DNA of 64,000 nt from JAXHTY01 sp034189225 (GCA_034189225.1 JAXHVL010000072.1:1-64000), one strand, 5' to 3'; shown: positions 43,149 to 53,093, counted from the first letter of the stretch. The notes: generated by a model not told the origin, from the sequence alone. Program-made: numbers and translations.

Positions 43149-45890
43149 CTATTTGATAGTTATCCTCTTTTTGCGTATCAGCCATTTCTCCAATTCTATG
43201 AGGAAGAAAACACTCGATGCCGTAAATATGATGCCAAGCCATGATCCCGCAGAAATTGAAGCAGTACCGAACATCTTCTGCATAGGGCTTGTATACGTAA
43301 ATAGCATCTGGAATCCGATTACCATTCCGACTGCAGCAAGAACATAGCCATTTCCGAAAAAGCCCTCTCTGTTTAATGTGGAATCTTTTAAGTATCTGAC
43401 GTTAAAAAGAAAAAATATTTCAAAGAAAACAATCGTATTTACCGCAATAGTTCTGGCTGTTTCTATAGATGCCCCGTTTGTTCTTAAAAATATGAATTGT
43501 CCAAAAGTCCCCATAACCAGAATAAGGGCCACAACCCCAATTCGCCACATTAAAAATTTTGTAAGAATCGGTTCTTTGGGATCTCGGGGCGGGCGCTTCA
43601 TTATTCCAGCTTCCGGCGGTTCGAATGACAGCGATAAAGAAAGTGTAACTGCTGTGATCATGTTAACCCAAAGTATCTGTACCGGGGTAATTGGCAGCAT
43701 TCGTCCTGAGATAATTGCCGCGATAATGATTCCTGCTTCGCCAATATTTGTAGGTAGAATAAACATGATTGATTTTTTAATATTTTCATATACCGTACGG
43801 CCTTCCTCCACAGCGTGAGCAATTGAGGCAAAGTTGTCGTCCGCCAATACCATTTCTGCAGCTTCTTTTGCGGCCTCGGTGCCTTTTATTCCCATGGCAA
43901 CCCCTATATCTGCACGCTTTAGCGCCGGGGCATCATTGACACCATCACCTGTCATTGCGACAACTTCCCCGTTCGCCTGAAGCACCTGGACCAGGCGAAG
44001 TTTATGTTGAGGGCTGACTCTTGCAAATATATCCACCTGTTTCACAATCTCACAAAGTTTTTCATCATTGATACGATCAATCTCCTGCCCTGTAATAGCG
44101 GTTACACCATCACCGATCCCCATTTGAGCACCAATGGTTCGTGCGGTTAATGCGTGATCGCCGGTAATCATTTTCACCTTTATTCCGGCTTCCTGACATT
44201 GATGTATTGCACTGATCGCAGTACCTCTGGGCGGGTCGATAATACCGAGAAGACCAAGCAGGGTTAACCCCTTATCCACGTCATTGAATTGCAATTGAGA
44301 ATGATCCTTGCTTGTGATTTTAACAGCGATAGCTAACGGGCGTTGGCCAAGGCTTGCTATATAATGTATCTGCTTTATCCAGTACTCTCGATCTATTGGA
44401 ACGTCCCTGTCTTTTTCACGCTGATACGCGCTCATCTCTAAAATTGTTTCCGGCGCGCCTTTAACAAACATGGATTTGCCACCTTTAGAATCCTGATTCA
44501 AGGTCGCCATAAACCTGTGTTCTGATTCAAACGGTATTATATCCAATCGCTGATTTTGATTCCGTTCATCAACGTAGTCCAAACCGGCTTTAACGGCAAA
44601 AACAATGGCTGCACCTTCCGTTGGATCGCCATGTATCTGCCATAAATTATTAGTTTTTTCTAAGGACGCATCGTTACATAATACTGATGCAAGGGCTATA
44701 TCTTTCAGATCCGGATAGTCATCACAAGATACACCCGAATCATCAATCAAATAGCAGGAAAACTCTTGCCCCCTGACAGTAAATTTTCCGTTTGGATCAT
44801 AGCCTCCCCCACTAAGATCAAACTGGTCAGATGCAGTTACAATCAATTTGACTGTCATCTCATTGCGGGTTAACGTGCCGGTCTTGTCAGAACAAATCAC
44901 AGTTACCGATCCTAACGTTTCTACAGAAGGCAATCTTCGAATAATGGCATTGCGCCTCGCCATTCGCTGTACACCAATAGCCAATGTAATTGATAAAACA
45001 GCAGGAAGACCTTCAGGAACGGCCGCAACTGCGAGTCCGACTGCGGCGATAAACATATCAGCAATCTGATATTTTCTTATAAAAACACCAAAAATAAAAA
45101 TAAAGACGGTGATGAAACCGATAAAAAACGTTATCCCTCGGCCGAGTTCAGATATTTTTTGAAGGAGTTTTGTTGTAACTGTTGGGGAATCTGCCAGAAG
45201 CGAGCTGATTTTACCGATTTCAGTTCGATCGCCTGTTGCGACCACAACACCTGTACCTTGCCCTGTTGTCACGAGTGTTCCGGAATAGACAAGACAGGTC
45301 CGATCTCCGATAGCGGATGAATCATCCACTGATAATATTGATTTTTCAACCGGTAAAGACTCTCCTGTTAGAGATGCCTCATCTACATAGAAATTTTTTG
45401 CCTTAAATAACCTTAGATCCGCGGAAACCCTATCACCGGCTTCCAATATTACAACATCGCCCACCACGATTTGATCGGAGGGAATTGTAACGCGCTTGCC
45501 GTCGCGAAAAACGGATGCATGCGGTGAAATAAGGCTTCGGATTGCATCAAGTGCTTTTTCCGCTTTCCCTTCCTGGATAAATCCAATAAGGGCATTTAAA
45601 AAAACAACTCCCAAAATCACACCGGCATCCACCCAGTGTTCAAACATTGCAGTCAAGGCCGCCGCCACAAGCAATACATAGATCAGCGTATTATGAAACT
45701 GTAGAAAGAAAGCATGCCATCGACTTCGTTTCGGAGGCGGTGTTAATTGGTTTGCCCCATATTTTTCTATTCTTAGTTGAACATCTTCCGACTTTAAACC
45801 CTCAGGTTGACTATTGATTTTATCAAAGACCGTGTTTATCTCCGCTGAATGCCATGACAAGTTTGTTGATGATTGATCATTGGGAAACAT
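43149..45890 (-). CDS. P2-type cation-transporting ATPase
   Basis: The 913-aa pump has an N-terminal cation-ATPase domain, DEASLTGES in the actuator domain, PEGLPAVLSITLAIG in helix 4, the phosphorylated Asp in SDKTGTLTRNEMT (about 335), KGAPE and GDGVNDAPALK (about 645), and ten membrane helices. Helix 6 reads LWVNMITAVTLSLSL, lacking the Asp of the calcium pump consensus (NLVTDG). The ion is therefore uncertain: calcium, magnesium, sodium or manganese. The start is ATG 45890, after AGGAGGAAT; a longer frame to 45929 has no such site. It sits between carbohydrate genes on the same strand. Confidence 0.9.
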   Translation of the reverse strand: MFPNDQSSTNLSWHSAEINTVFDKINSQPEGLKSEDVQLRIEKYGANQLTPPPKRSRWHAFFLQFHNTLIYVLLVAAALTAMFEHWVDAGVILGVVFLNALIGFIQEGKAEKALDAIRSLISPHASVFRDGKRVTIPSDQIVVGDVVILEAGDRVSADLRLFKAKNFYVDEASLTGESLPVEKSILSVDDSSAIGDRTCLVYSGTLVTTGQGTGVVVATGDRTEIGKISSLLADSPTVTTKLLQKISELGRGITFFIGFITVFIFIFGVFIRKYQIADMFIAAVGLAVAAVPEGLPAVLSITLAIGVQRMARRNAIIRRLPSVETLGSVTVICSDKTGTLTRNEMTVKLIVTASDQFDLSGGGYDPNGKFTVRGQEFSCYLIDDSGVSCDDYPDLKDIALASVLCNDASLEKTNNLWQIHGDPTEGAAIVFAVKAGLDYVDERNQNQRLDIIPFESEHRFMATLNQDSKGGKSMFVKGAPETILEMSAYQREKDRDVPIDREYWIKQIHYIASLGQRPLAIAVKITSKDHSQLQFNDVDKGLTLLGLLGIIDPPRGTAISAIHQCQEAGIKVKMITGDHALTARTIGAQMGIGDGVTAITGQEIDRINDEKLCEIVKQVDIFARVSPQHKLRLVQVLQANGEVVAMTGDGVNDAPALKRADIGVAMGIKGTEAAKEAAEMVLADDNFASIAHAVEEGRTVYENIKKSIMFILPTNIGEAGIIIAAIISGRMLPITPVQILWVNMITAVTLSLSLSFEPPEAGIMKRPPRDPKEPILTKFLMWRIGVVALILVMGTFGQFIFLRTNGASIETARTIAVNTIVFFEIFFLFNVRYLKDSTLNREGFFGNGYVLAAVGMVIGFQMLFTYTSPMQKMFGTASISAGSWLGIIFTASSVFFLIELEKWLIRKKRITIK

Positions 45891-45915
45891 ATACTTATTC
45901 CTCCTAATAGTGAGC

Positions 45916-46112
45916 AAGTTTCCATCCATAAATGGCCTTTTTCCGCAATATCTGCGTCAAACTTCGGGCTTGCTTGTGCGGCGTACGCCCAGTACGCCTC
46001 CGCGCAACCCCTTGTTTTCCTTAATCTTGCGAAAAAATTCTCATTTCTGGATTGGAAACACCAGAAGGTGTCCATCCATTTGGAATGGATGGGCACGAGC
46101 AAACGGTGAGGG
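45916..46112. repeat. long hairpin-rich intergenic repeat
   Basis: Bases 45916-46112 contain inverted units such as TCCATCCATAAATGG and TTTGGAATGGATGGGC, and GTACGCCCAGTACGCC in the middle. A 104-codon minus-strand frame over it is an artefact type often predicted from such repeats. No gene is accepted in 45891-46177. Confidence 0.5.
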
Positions 46113-46177
46113 TTAATCATTATTTCCCCACCTCGGGCACACGGCGTCATATCCGGGGCAGGAAAATAAAGCAGCCG

Positions 46178-46705
46178 TTAATCGAATTCCCCTTTTATAG
46201 GCACATCTCCGAATTTCATGGCAAATGCCATTCGCACCAGTTCGGCGGCATCTTTGGCTTTAGTGATATAATCGCAATTAACAACCAGGTCGAACTCATA
46301 GGGGCTGGCGTCTTTTTTGTGAAAATTCTTTTTAAAAAAGTCCTTCTGCATCTTGTCTTCAATATCAAGCTCACGTGCTGCCTGTTCTTCATTTACGTTG
46401 AGAATTTTAGCCACTCGTTTGATGCGATACTCTCTGGAACTGATAAATCGGACTGCCAGCACGTCATTACGGGGAAGGATCAGGTGCGTTGCCCGGCCGA
46501 CAAAAATCGTCGGACCTGTTTCTGCGATTTTCATAACGGAGCAAAACAGGTGGCGCGTATAATCACCCATGGTAAATGATTTTTCTCCGAACAGCAACGA
46601 GGCGAATTCCCGCATCCGGCCCGGATATTTTTCGTCAAAACCAGCCAGTGTTTCGGCATGCAGTGACTTATCACCGGCGATATGCTCCATGATTTCCTTA
46701 AACAT
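46178..46705 (-). pseudogene. cytidylate-kinase-like protein lacking its N-terminal P-loop
   Basis: The 175-aa frame matches the cytidylate-kinase-like family from about residue 40 on: KYPGRMREFASLLFGEKSF, TIFVGRATHLIL, VRFISSREYRIKRV. Complete members start with a SREYGAGG-type nucleotide-binding loop, which is absent here. The first codon lies one base after the GH130 stop, so a deletion probably fused the two genes. It may still be translated by coupling but should not bind ATP normally. Confidence 0.6.
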
Positions 46706-46706
46706 T

Positions 46707-48185
46707 TTAAGCTACTGGATGCATACAGTTAAGCAATTCTCTCACATTAACAGTTGCTATGCCGGAATTGATATCAGACATAGCGTAGGGAATAATCAAC
46801 TCGTTGTTATGAATTATCGAACCGCAGCAATAGACCACATTGGGAACATATCCCTCGCGTTCGTTCTCATGGGGGGCAAGCAACGGGTCATCCAGGCGGG
46901 CAATGATCCTTGTCGGATTCTCAAGGTCAAGCAGTATGGCGCTGATGCAATATTGACGCATGGGCCCGACACCGTGGGTGAGCACAATCCAGCCCTCATT
47001 CGTTTCGAGGGGTGAACCGCAGTTTCCAATTTGGATAAATTCCCATGGATATTCAGGCTCCTGGATGATTTGGGCCTCTTGCCAGAAGTGGACATTGCCC
47101 GAGAACATGATATGATTGTTTTCACCGTCCTGGCGTGAGAGCATGGCATAACGGCCATCGATTTTCCGAGGGAAAAGTGCCATGCCTTTGTTTTGTACGG
47201 CCTGACCATTGAGTGTGAGAATGTTGAATGTGATAAAATCCTTTGTTTCAATCAACTGCGGTAAAATCGTATGGCCGTTATAAGCGGTATAGGTCGCGAA
47301 ATAGACAATCTCACCGTTGTCATAGAAAAATTGAACGAAACGGGCATCCTCAATGCCTCTGCTTTCATTTTTCGAAACAGGGAAAATCACCCGTTCGGAT
47401 ATGCGGTGGTCGGCGTGGAAACTCACCTCATAATTGGAATCCGCAAGCCAGCAAATGGTCTTGAAGGTTTTGATTTGGTACGCCTCAGGAAATAGCGGTT
47501 TTACGCGAAGCATTTCAATTTTTTCTAACAACTCAGTATAAGTGAAATCTTCAGGCATCTGATTAAGTACATAAGCGGCTATCTCATTATCGGCCCCCAT
47601 CTCGTGAAGCTTTCGTTGGAAAAGATGGCGTTTGTAAACCGCATCTAATTGGAGATCCGGGGTTTCCACAAAATCACTGATCGGGTCGAAAAAAAACTCG
47701 TTGTGCCGGTCAAGGACGCCGCTGCGGAAGACGATTGACGAAATATGACCTTCGCCAGTTGCCCGCAGACTCATGACAAAACGCAAACTGCCTTTGCTCA
47801 GATGCCCTTGATCCGGATGGGGGACGATGGAGGGATTAAAAAGGGCTGCTGATTCAATAGAGTACTCCTTTGTAAAATAAGCGCCGATGAGAACCTTTTG
47901 AACATCGCTGAGCATTGTATCCCGGGGAAGATAACCGATCACTTCATTCAAGTGCCGCTCAAAAATATGCGCGATGTTTTCATGCCGACCAGAAAAATCA
48001 GTCATTATTTGAGCGACTAATCTTTTGCCCGCTGTTTCCGACAGGCTCATTATCCGGGCAATTATTTTAGATATGCGATGCCTTTCACCGGGATTATAAG
48101 GAAGCGTGATTATCCGTGATGCATCCCCTAAGAGCGTAATGTCTTTTCTTTCAACTTTCAGTTTCGGATGATTTTTTGCCGGCAT
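46707..48185 (-). CDS. GH130-family glycosidase/phosphorylase, long form
   Basis: The 492-aa enzyme belongs to glycoside hydrolase family 130, which acts on beta-mannosides, often by phosphorolysis. The five-bladed propeller starts at about residue 150. The acid Asp lies in RGIEDARFVQFF and phosphate-binding type residues follow. A 150-residue N-terminal helical extension distinguishes it from its neighbour. The start is ATG 48185; the upstream 31 codons of the open frame overlap the next gene and look non-coding. It follows the short GH130 gene. Substrate is unknown. Confidence 0.85.
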   Translation of the reverse strand: MPAKNHPKLKVERKDITLLGDASRIITLPYNPGERHRISKIIARIMSLSETAGKRLVAQIMTDFSGRHENIAHIFERHLNEVIGYLPRDTMLSDVQKVLIGAYFTKEYSIESAALFNPSIVPHPDQGHLSKGSLRFVMSLRATGEGHISSIVFRSGVLDRHNEFFFDPISDFVETPDLQLDAVYKRHLFQRKLHEMGADNEIAAYVLNQMPEDFTYTELLEKIEMLRVKPLFPEAYQIKTFKTICWLADSNYEVSFHADHRISERVIFPVSKNESRGIEDARFVQFFYDNGEIVYFATYTAYNGHTILPQLIETKDFITFNILTLNGQAVQNKGMALFPRKIDGRYAMLSRQDGENNHIMFSGNVHFWQEAQIIQEPEYPWEFIQIGNCGSPLETNEGWIVLTHGVGPMRQYCISAILLDLENPTRIIARLDDPLLAPHENEREGYVPNVVYCCGSIIHNNELIIPYAMSDINSGIATVNVRELLNCMHPVA

Positions 48186-48228
48186 TTGGCTTACGTCCTT
48201 AATATAGATTGAGTTCTTTTGTGATAAT

Positions 48229-49170
48229 CTACAACGGCGGCCGGGAAGCCGAAAGGCAAGCCGATACCAGATTATCAATCACGGCCGTACCGGCGCACAT
48301 GACCGTATCCGCACCGCCCCAGTAAATCTTGACCGTTCCGTCAGCCTCCGGTACCGCGCCGCAGGTAAAAACCACATTGGGCACATAGCCGTTGATTTCC
48401 CAAGGGTCTTCGGGCTGCAGGATCCACTGATCGGAAACACCGATGACAAGGGCCGGATCATCTAAAGCATGCAGGGCCGCGCCGAGTCGATACACGGTTC
48501 CGGACATGGTCTTGAACACGCCGTGATAAATATGCAGCCAGCCCTGGCCGGTTCGAAACGGCGGCGCGCCGGGCCCGATTTTCATTTCATCCCAGTGATA
48601 GGCCGCCGGCTTGATGATTACGCGCGAGTCGCCCCAGTGTACCAGATCGGGTGAATGGGAAATCCAGATCGACCAGGGTGAAATTTCCGAATGCGGCCGG
48701 TCCAGCCGCACATACCGGCCGCCGAAGGTTTCCGGAAAAATAACCACGTTACGCAGGTCGGCCTGAGTGATCAGCGCAAGACGTTCCACCTTTTCGAAAT
48801 TCCTCGTGCGCGCCAGGCCGATGCGCACGCCGTGCCGGGAATAGGCGCTGTACGTCAGCAGGTAGCTGTCTTCAACCGGGCAGATTCTGAGGTCCTCGAC
48901 CCCGAAGGCTTCATATTCAGCAAAAATGCCGTCAGTGGCCGGCACAAGAAACGGCCGGGGATCAACCTTGAAGGAAAATCCGTCTTCGCTGTCAGCCCGG
49001 CCGATGAGGGAGCGTCCATTGCGCAGATGCGACCGGAACAGCATGATGTAACGATCATCGTGCTTGACAACGCCCGCATTATGAACAGTGGCCACTGGAT
49101 AAGGTACGTCATGGCGCGTCAGCACCGGGTTGTTCGGGTAACGCTGAATGATGGGATCAGAAATGGTCAT
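48229..49170 (-). CDS. GH130-family glycosidase/phosphorylase, short form
   Basis: The 313-aa product is a complete GH130 propeller: NNPVLTRHDVPYP at the start, the catalytic-acid region FGVEDLRICP (about residues 90-99), the MKIGPGAPPFRTGQGWLHIYHG strand and GYVPNVVFTCGA, giving the usual two GxGxPP and P-N-V motifs. Members phosphorolyse or hydrolyse beta-1,4- or beta-1,2-mannosidic bonds. The gene overlaps the glycosyltransferase gene upstream by four bases (ATGA), so synthesis and degradation of one glycan may be co-regulated. Confidence 0.9.
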   Translation of the reverse strand: MTISDPIIQRYPNNPVLTRHDVPYPVATVHNAGVVKHDDRYIMLFRSHLRNGRSLIGRADSEDGFSFKVDPRPFLVPATDGIFAEYEAFGVEDLRICPVEDSYLLTYSAYSRHGVRIGLARTRNFEKVERLALITQADLRNVVIFPETFGGRYVRLDRPHSEISPWSIWISHSPDLVHWGDSRVIIKPAAYHWDEMKIGPGAPPFRTGQGWLHIYHGVFKTMSGTVYRLGAALHALDDPALVIGVSDQWILQPEDPWEINGYVPNVVFTCGAVPEADGTVKIYWGGADTVMCAGTAVIDNLVSACLSASRPPL

Positions 49171-50219
49171 GGCCGGGTGCCTTGCTGCCGGCTTAAAAAG
49201 CCGGCCTGGTGATATTCGATGATCGTTTCATAGACCTTGAGATAGTCATCGACCATGCGTTGGACCGTGAAGTGCCGTTCAACATGGCGTCGGCAGGTTG
49301 CACGGTCTATGGTTTGAAGTTGGGCAACCGACTCAACGGCAGCCCGCACGCTATCGACCAGAAAACCGTTCCGGCCGTGATCAATCAGCTCCGGCATGCT
49401 GCCCCGGTTAAAGGCGATCACGGGCGTGCCGCAGGCCATGGCTTCGATAACCGACAGACCGAATGGCTCCGCAAAGGCAATGGGGTGAAGCAGTGCGATG
49501 GCCTTGCCAAGCAGTCGGTTGCGCTCGGCGGGCCCGACACTGCCGATGTAAATTATCCGGTCCTTGTCCAGGTGCGGGGCGACATGGTGGTCAAAGTAGG
49601 CCTGGTCCTGGATAATCCCCGCCAGGGTCAATTTTTTGCCGCTTGCCCGGGCGATTTCCACCGCCTCGCGAGCGCCTTTGTCCGGATGCATGCGCCCGAA
49701 AAAAAGCAGATAATCGTCCGGATCGGGCTCAAAGTCGAATTGGGCAAGATCGATGCCATGATAAACGGTTTTGGTATAATCCAGAGCCGGCGAGCGGTCG
49801 GCGTCGCTGATGGCCACATAGAAGGTTTTACCGTTGTATTTTTTATACACCGGCAATATCCCGGGTGATGAAAAACCGTGAATGGTGGTCACGACCGGGG
49901 TGGTGGTCAGGCCGCTGTAGGTCAGGGGCAGATAATCGAAATGGTTGTGGATGATGTCGTAGGTATCGGCATGCTCAAAGAGTTCCGAGATGTGCAGACA
50001 CTCCCAGACTTTGGGGATGAGGGAGTGATTTTCTTCGTAGCCTTCCGGACAAACGGCATGCAGCCTGCCGCCGGTCTGTGAGTCCGCGGTTGCAAACAAG
50101 GTGACATCATGACCGCAGGCCACCAGCCCCTCGGTTAGAAGAGAGGCTATATTCTCCCAGGGTCCATAGTGACGGGGCGGCGTCCGCCAGGCGATCGGCG
50201 CAAGCATGGCGATATGCAT
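49167..50219 (-). CDS. GT4-family glycosyltransferase
   Basis: The 350-aa retaining glycosyltransferase is of GT-B fold. The N-terminal domain starts MHIAMLAPIAWRTPPRHYGPWE. The donor domain has LLFFGRMHPDKG and the E-x7-E motif EPFGLSVIE, followed by ACGTPVIAFNRGSMPELI. The donor is probably a nucleotide-mannose or -glucose. The start is ATG 50219 after AGGAGC; 16 extra codons upstream overlap the preceding gene. It lies between the long GT and the short GH130 gene in one operon. Confidence 0.9.
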   Translation of the reverse strand: MHIAMLAPIAWRTPPRHYGPWENIASLLTEGLVACGHDVTLFATADSQTGGRLHAVCPEGYEENHSLIPKVWECLHISELFEHADTYDIIHNHFDYLPLTYSGLTTTPVVTTIHGFSSPGILPVYKKYNGKTFYVAISDADRSPALDYTKTVYHGIDLAQFDFEPDPDDYLLFFGRMHPDKGAREAVEIARASGKKLTLAGIIQDQAYFDHHVAPHLDKDRIIYIGSVGPAERNRLLGKAIALLHPIAFAEPFGLSVIEAMACGTPVIAFNRGSMPELIDHGRNGFLVDSVRAAVESVAQLQTIDRATCRRHVERHFTVQRMVDDYLKVYETIIEYHQAGFLSRQQGTRP

Positions 50220-50229
50220 AGCTGCTCCT

Positions 50230-52566
50230 TTACTCCCCGGCTTTCGGAGAGGCCGGCTGGTTGACAATTTCTACGGCATAGAGCCTTTGCAGGGTTATCA
50301 TTGAAAGCAGCCAGGCCAGTGTGGATTCAGCGCCTTCGTTCTGGTTGATGCCGTCGGCCATCAAGCCGTCGCGGCAGCCGCCGGTAATGGGGTCATACAG
50401 TGGCAGGTTAAGATCGTTATGCCCCAGAAACCAGTTGAAGCACATGACCGCGCTGTCGAACCAGGCGTTATCCCGGGTGATATTGAAAGCTTCCACGCAC
50501 GCTTCGATCATGGCATTGGCCTCGAGGGGCTGCTGGTCAAAACGGGCTTTGCGACCGCCTTTTTCATACCATCCATTGCTGCCGACCGGCGCAAAATGCC
50601 GGTCTTCGGTCTGGACGGCCAACAGCCACTTAAGGGAAGCCAGCCCCATCTCGATCATGTCCTGGCGTTGCATCTGCCGGCCGGACAACAGCAGCGCCTG
50701 GGGCAGTTTGCCGTTGGCATAGTTCAGGGCATTTTCAAGCCAGGGCCAATCTTCTGTGGCATTGTTTTCAAACTGCGTGAAAAGCCTGTCAGCCAGCACC
50801 TTTCGAATGCGGTGCACATCGCTGTCGCCCGAAAATTTCTCCAGGTAGGCATGCATGCCCACCAGGGAAAAGGCGATTGCACGGGGCGAAGCAAAATCTT
50901 CAACGGCATGGTGTGCTTTTTTAAAGAGCGTCGTGCTCATGGCCAGGTGCCCGGAATTGTCCAGCAGCCCCACCGCTTTGCCAAGGCACCAAAGGGCCCG
51001 GCCGTGGGCATCTTCGGAACCGACCGTCTCCGTCCATTGCCGGGAATAGGTCATGAAGTTGCGAAAACGCTCTGTTTTCTCGTCAAAGGCATACAGCAGA
51101 AATCCTAAATAATGCCCGCTGAGACGATCAAGGTCCCAGCCGTTGGCCGACAGGTATTTGCGACCCATGGCGGCCGCCAGCAGGGCCCTGGCATTGTCAT
51201 CGGTGCAGTAGCCGTGACTGCGGTTGGGGACGGTATGGTTGGCATGCTGCAGGATCCCGGTATCGTCCGTGAGGGTTTTAAGATAATTGAGGTTGATCTC
51301 CGGCAGTTCGAAAGCCGTAATGGCCTTGATATGCGCCACATAGGCGTGCCGGGGGCGGGGATGGGTGTCCCTGTTCGCCTGAACATCATGGAACAGCTGG
51401 AGATAGTGGTTTGAAACCGACTTCCAGACCGCGTCGCGGGTAAACATATAGGCTTTCTTGCGCATGGCGTGCCGGACGACATCGTTGTCCAGCAGATCAA
51501 TGATCTGCGAGGCCATGGCATTCGGGTCGTTAAATGGTACTATCCGGCCCCGGTCCTGGGCCAGCATCTCGGTCGCATACCAGTAAGGGGTGGAAATGAC
51601 GGCTTTGCCGGCACCCATGGCATAGGCGAGGGTACCGGAGGTAATCTGGGCCTCGCTCAGGTAAGGGGTGACATAGATATCGGCGATGCCCAGAAACTCC
51701 CATAATTCCTTTTGTTCCACAAACCGGTTTTGAAATTTGACATGCGCGGCCAGATCGAGTTTGCGCACGAGCTGCTGCAGCATGATACGGTAGGCATCCC
51801 CATGGGATTTCAAAATTTGCGGGTGCGTCGCTCCCAGCACAATATAGACCACATCCGGGTGCTTTTCGATGACCGCCGGAAGCGCCCGCAGCACATTCTC
51901 GATGCCTTTGTTCGGGGAAAGCAAACCAAAGGTGAGCAGTACTTTTTTGCCTTCCACATCGAATTTGTCCTTGTTGAAACTGGGATCAATAAACGGCGTG
52001 TCGACAATGCCGTGGTGTATAAACGCGATTTTATCCTCGGGCACGGCGTAGATCTCCTTGAGGAAGGCGGATGCTTCATGACTCATTACCACCAGCTTGT
52101 CGGACAATTCGGCCAGCCGGCACATGACGTCACGGTAATCCGGCGAAGGATCCTTCAACACCGTGTGCAGCGTGGTCACCACCGGCATACGCAGCTCCCC
52201 CAGCAGTTTCAGGAGGTGGCCGCCGGCCGGACCGCCGAAAAGGCCGTATTCATGCTGAACGCAGACAATGTCAGTCTGGTTGATATTGAGAAATTGCGCC
52301 GCCATGCCGTAGTCACTCAATTTGTTTTGACTGATCTCAAAGCGTACTTTATCGGGATAAAGGTATCCTTCGGGCCTGTCGTTCATGGCCGCTGCCCATA
52401 TGTCAATAGCGGGCGCCTGGGCGGACAGGCCTTCCACCAGGTCTGTGGTGAAGGTCGCGATACCGCACCGGCGCGGTATATAATTGCCGATGACGGCTAC
52501 TGAATTGATCCCCTGATAGGGTTTGGGCGCGGAAACCATGGCCCGCGCCTTTTCCGATGTGCTCAT
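50230..52566 (-). CDS. two-domain glycosyltransferase (GT4 plus helical toroid-like domain)
   Basis: The 778-aa protein combines an N-terminal GT4 glycosyltransferase (about 15-400: GNYIPRRCGIATFTTDL, QHEYGLFGG, FGLLSPNKGIENVLRALP, SEAQITSGTLAYAMG) with a C-terminal domain (about 420-760). That domain is rich in helices and Trp/His motifs (TDDNARALLAA, ALWCLGKAVG, GAESTLAWLLSM), like an (alpha/alpha)6 glycosidase-type fold. It is the first gene of the GT-GT-GH130-GH130 operon. Such fusions accompany mannosyltransferase loci. The exact product is unknown. Confidence 0.88.
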   Translation of the reverse strand: MSTSEKARAMVSAPKPYQGINSVAVIGNYIPRRCGIATFTTDLVEGLSAQAPAIDIWAAAMNDRPEGYLYPDKVRFEISQNKLSDYGMAAQFLNINQTDIVCVQHEYGLFGGPAGGHLLKLLGELRMPVVTTLHTVLKDPSPDYRDVMCRLAELSDKLVVMSHEASAFLKEIYAVPEDKIAFIHHGIVDTPFIDPSFNKDKFDVEGKKVLLTFGLLSPNKGIENVLRALPAVIEKHPDVVYIVLGATHPQILKSHGDAYRIMLQQLVRKLDLAAHVKFQNRFVEQKELWEFLGIADIYVTPYLSEAQITSGTLAYAMGAGKAVISTPYWYATEMLAQDRGRIVPFNDPNAMASQIIDLLDNDVVRHAMRKKAYMFTRDAVWKSVSNHYLQLFHDVQANRDTHPRPRHAYVAHIKAITAFELPEINLNYLKTLTDDTGILQHANHTVPNRSHGYCTDDNARALLAAAMGRKYLSANGWDLDRLSGHYLGFLLYAFDEKTERFRNFMTYSRQWTETVGSEDAHGRALWCLGKAVGLLDNSGHLAMSTTLFKKAHHAVEDFASPRAIAFSLVGMHAYLEKFSGDSDVHRIRKVLADRLFTQFENNATEDWPWLENALNYANGKLPQALLLSGRQMQRQDMIEMGLASLKWLLAVQTEDRHFAPVGSNGWYEKGGRKARFDQQPLEANAMIEACVEAFNITRDNAWFDSAVMCFNWFLGHNDLNLPLYDPITGGCRDGLMADGINQNEGAESTLAWLLSMITLQRLYAVEIVNQPASPKAGE

Positions 52567-52931
52567 TTTTCGTTTATTCCCAGCGGTGTTATTTTATCAC
52601 TTTTTTGCCGGCGTTTTTCCTTCAATGTGTGCTTGCTTTTTTTCTGCTCTTCACGCCTGCCTTTATCTTTTTTCCCTTTGTCGCCCATTTTGCCCCCTTA
52701 TCATTAGTGGGTTCCTTGAAAGGTAATTGTTATTCAATTTTCATGCCAGCCTTTTAATATTTGCCAACATGACAGAATTATTCAGATTAATCAGGATTAA
52801 TCGCCAGAACAAAACGAACGGGGAACCCGTCAAAAACGGTCATATGCAACCAGTGGTCACATATGGCCCTTTTGCAGTTTTTTGCGGGCCGGTGGGTGAA
52901 GATATATGCGGCTTGAAAAGGGGAATGGGGA

Positions 52932-53019
52932 TTTACGGCTTGCAGATATCGGGTTTGCGCAGGTGGGCACGCAAGGTGCTGCGGTCAAGTCCCGGGGTTT
53001 AAGCCGCACTGTTCTTGCC
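52932..53019 (-). pseudogene. 3' relic of a sigma-54 activator gene
   Basis: The minus strand shows a short stretch homologous to the C-terminal helix-turn-helix of the activator at 60038-61456: GKNSAA, a stop in place of EIL, then LDRSTLRAHLRKP and a terminal KP-stop. About 88 bp align with the 3' end of that gene. The rest of 52567-53093 shows no gene. Confidence 0.7.
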
Positions 53020-53093
53020 ACATCTACTGCGTCAAACTTGAAAATCACTCAATTCAGGTTAACCTAAAGGGATTTCCTGGAAACCCTTGCCAG

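Noticed and set aside
45836..46150. 104-codon minus-strand ORF before the P-type ATPase
   Set aside because: It covers the hairpin-rich intergenic repeat and overlaps the true ATPase start; such frames are typical false genes from repeats.
52523..52757. Short hydrophobic plus-strand frames between the GT gene and the HNH gene
   Set aside because: Phe-rich translations of an AT-rich leader, no ribosome-binding site and no recognisable family.
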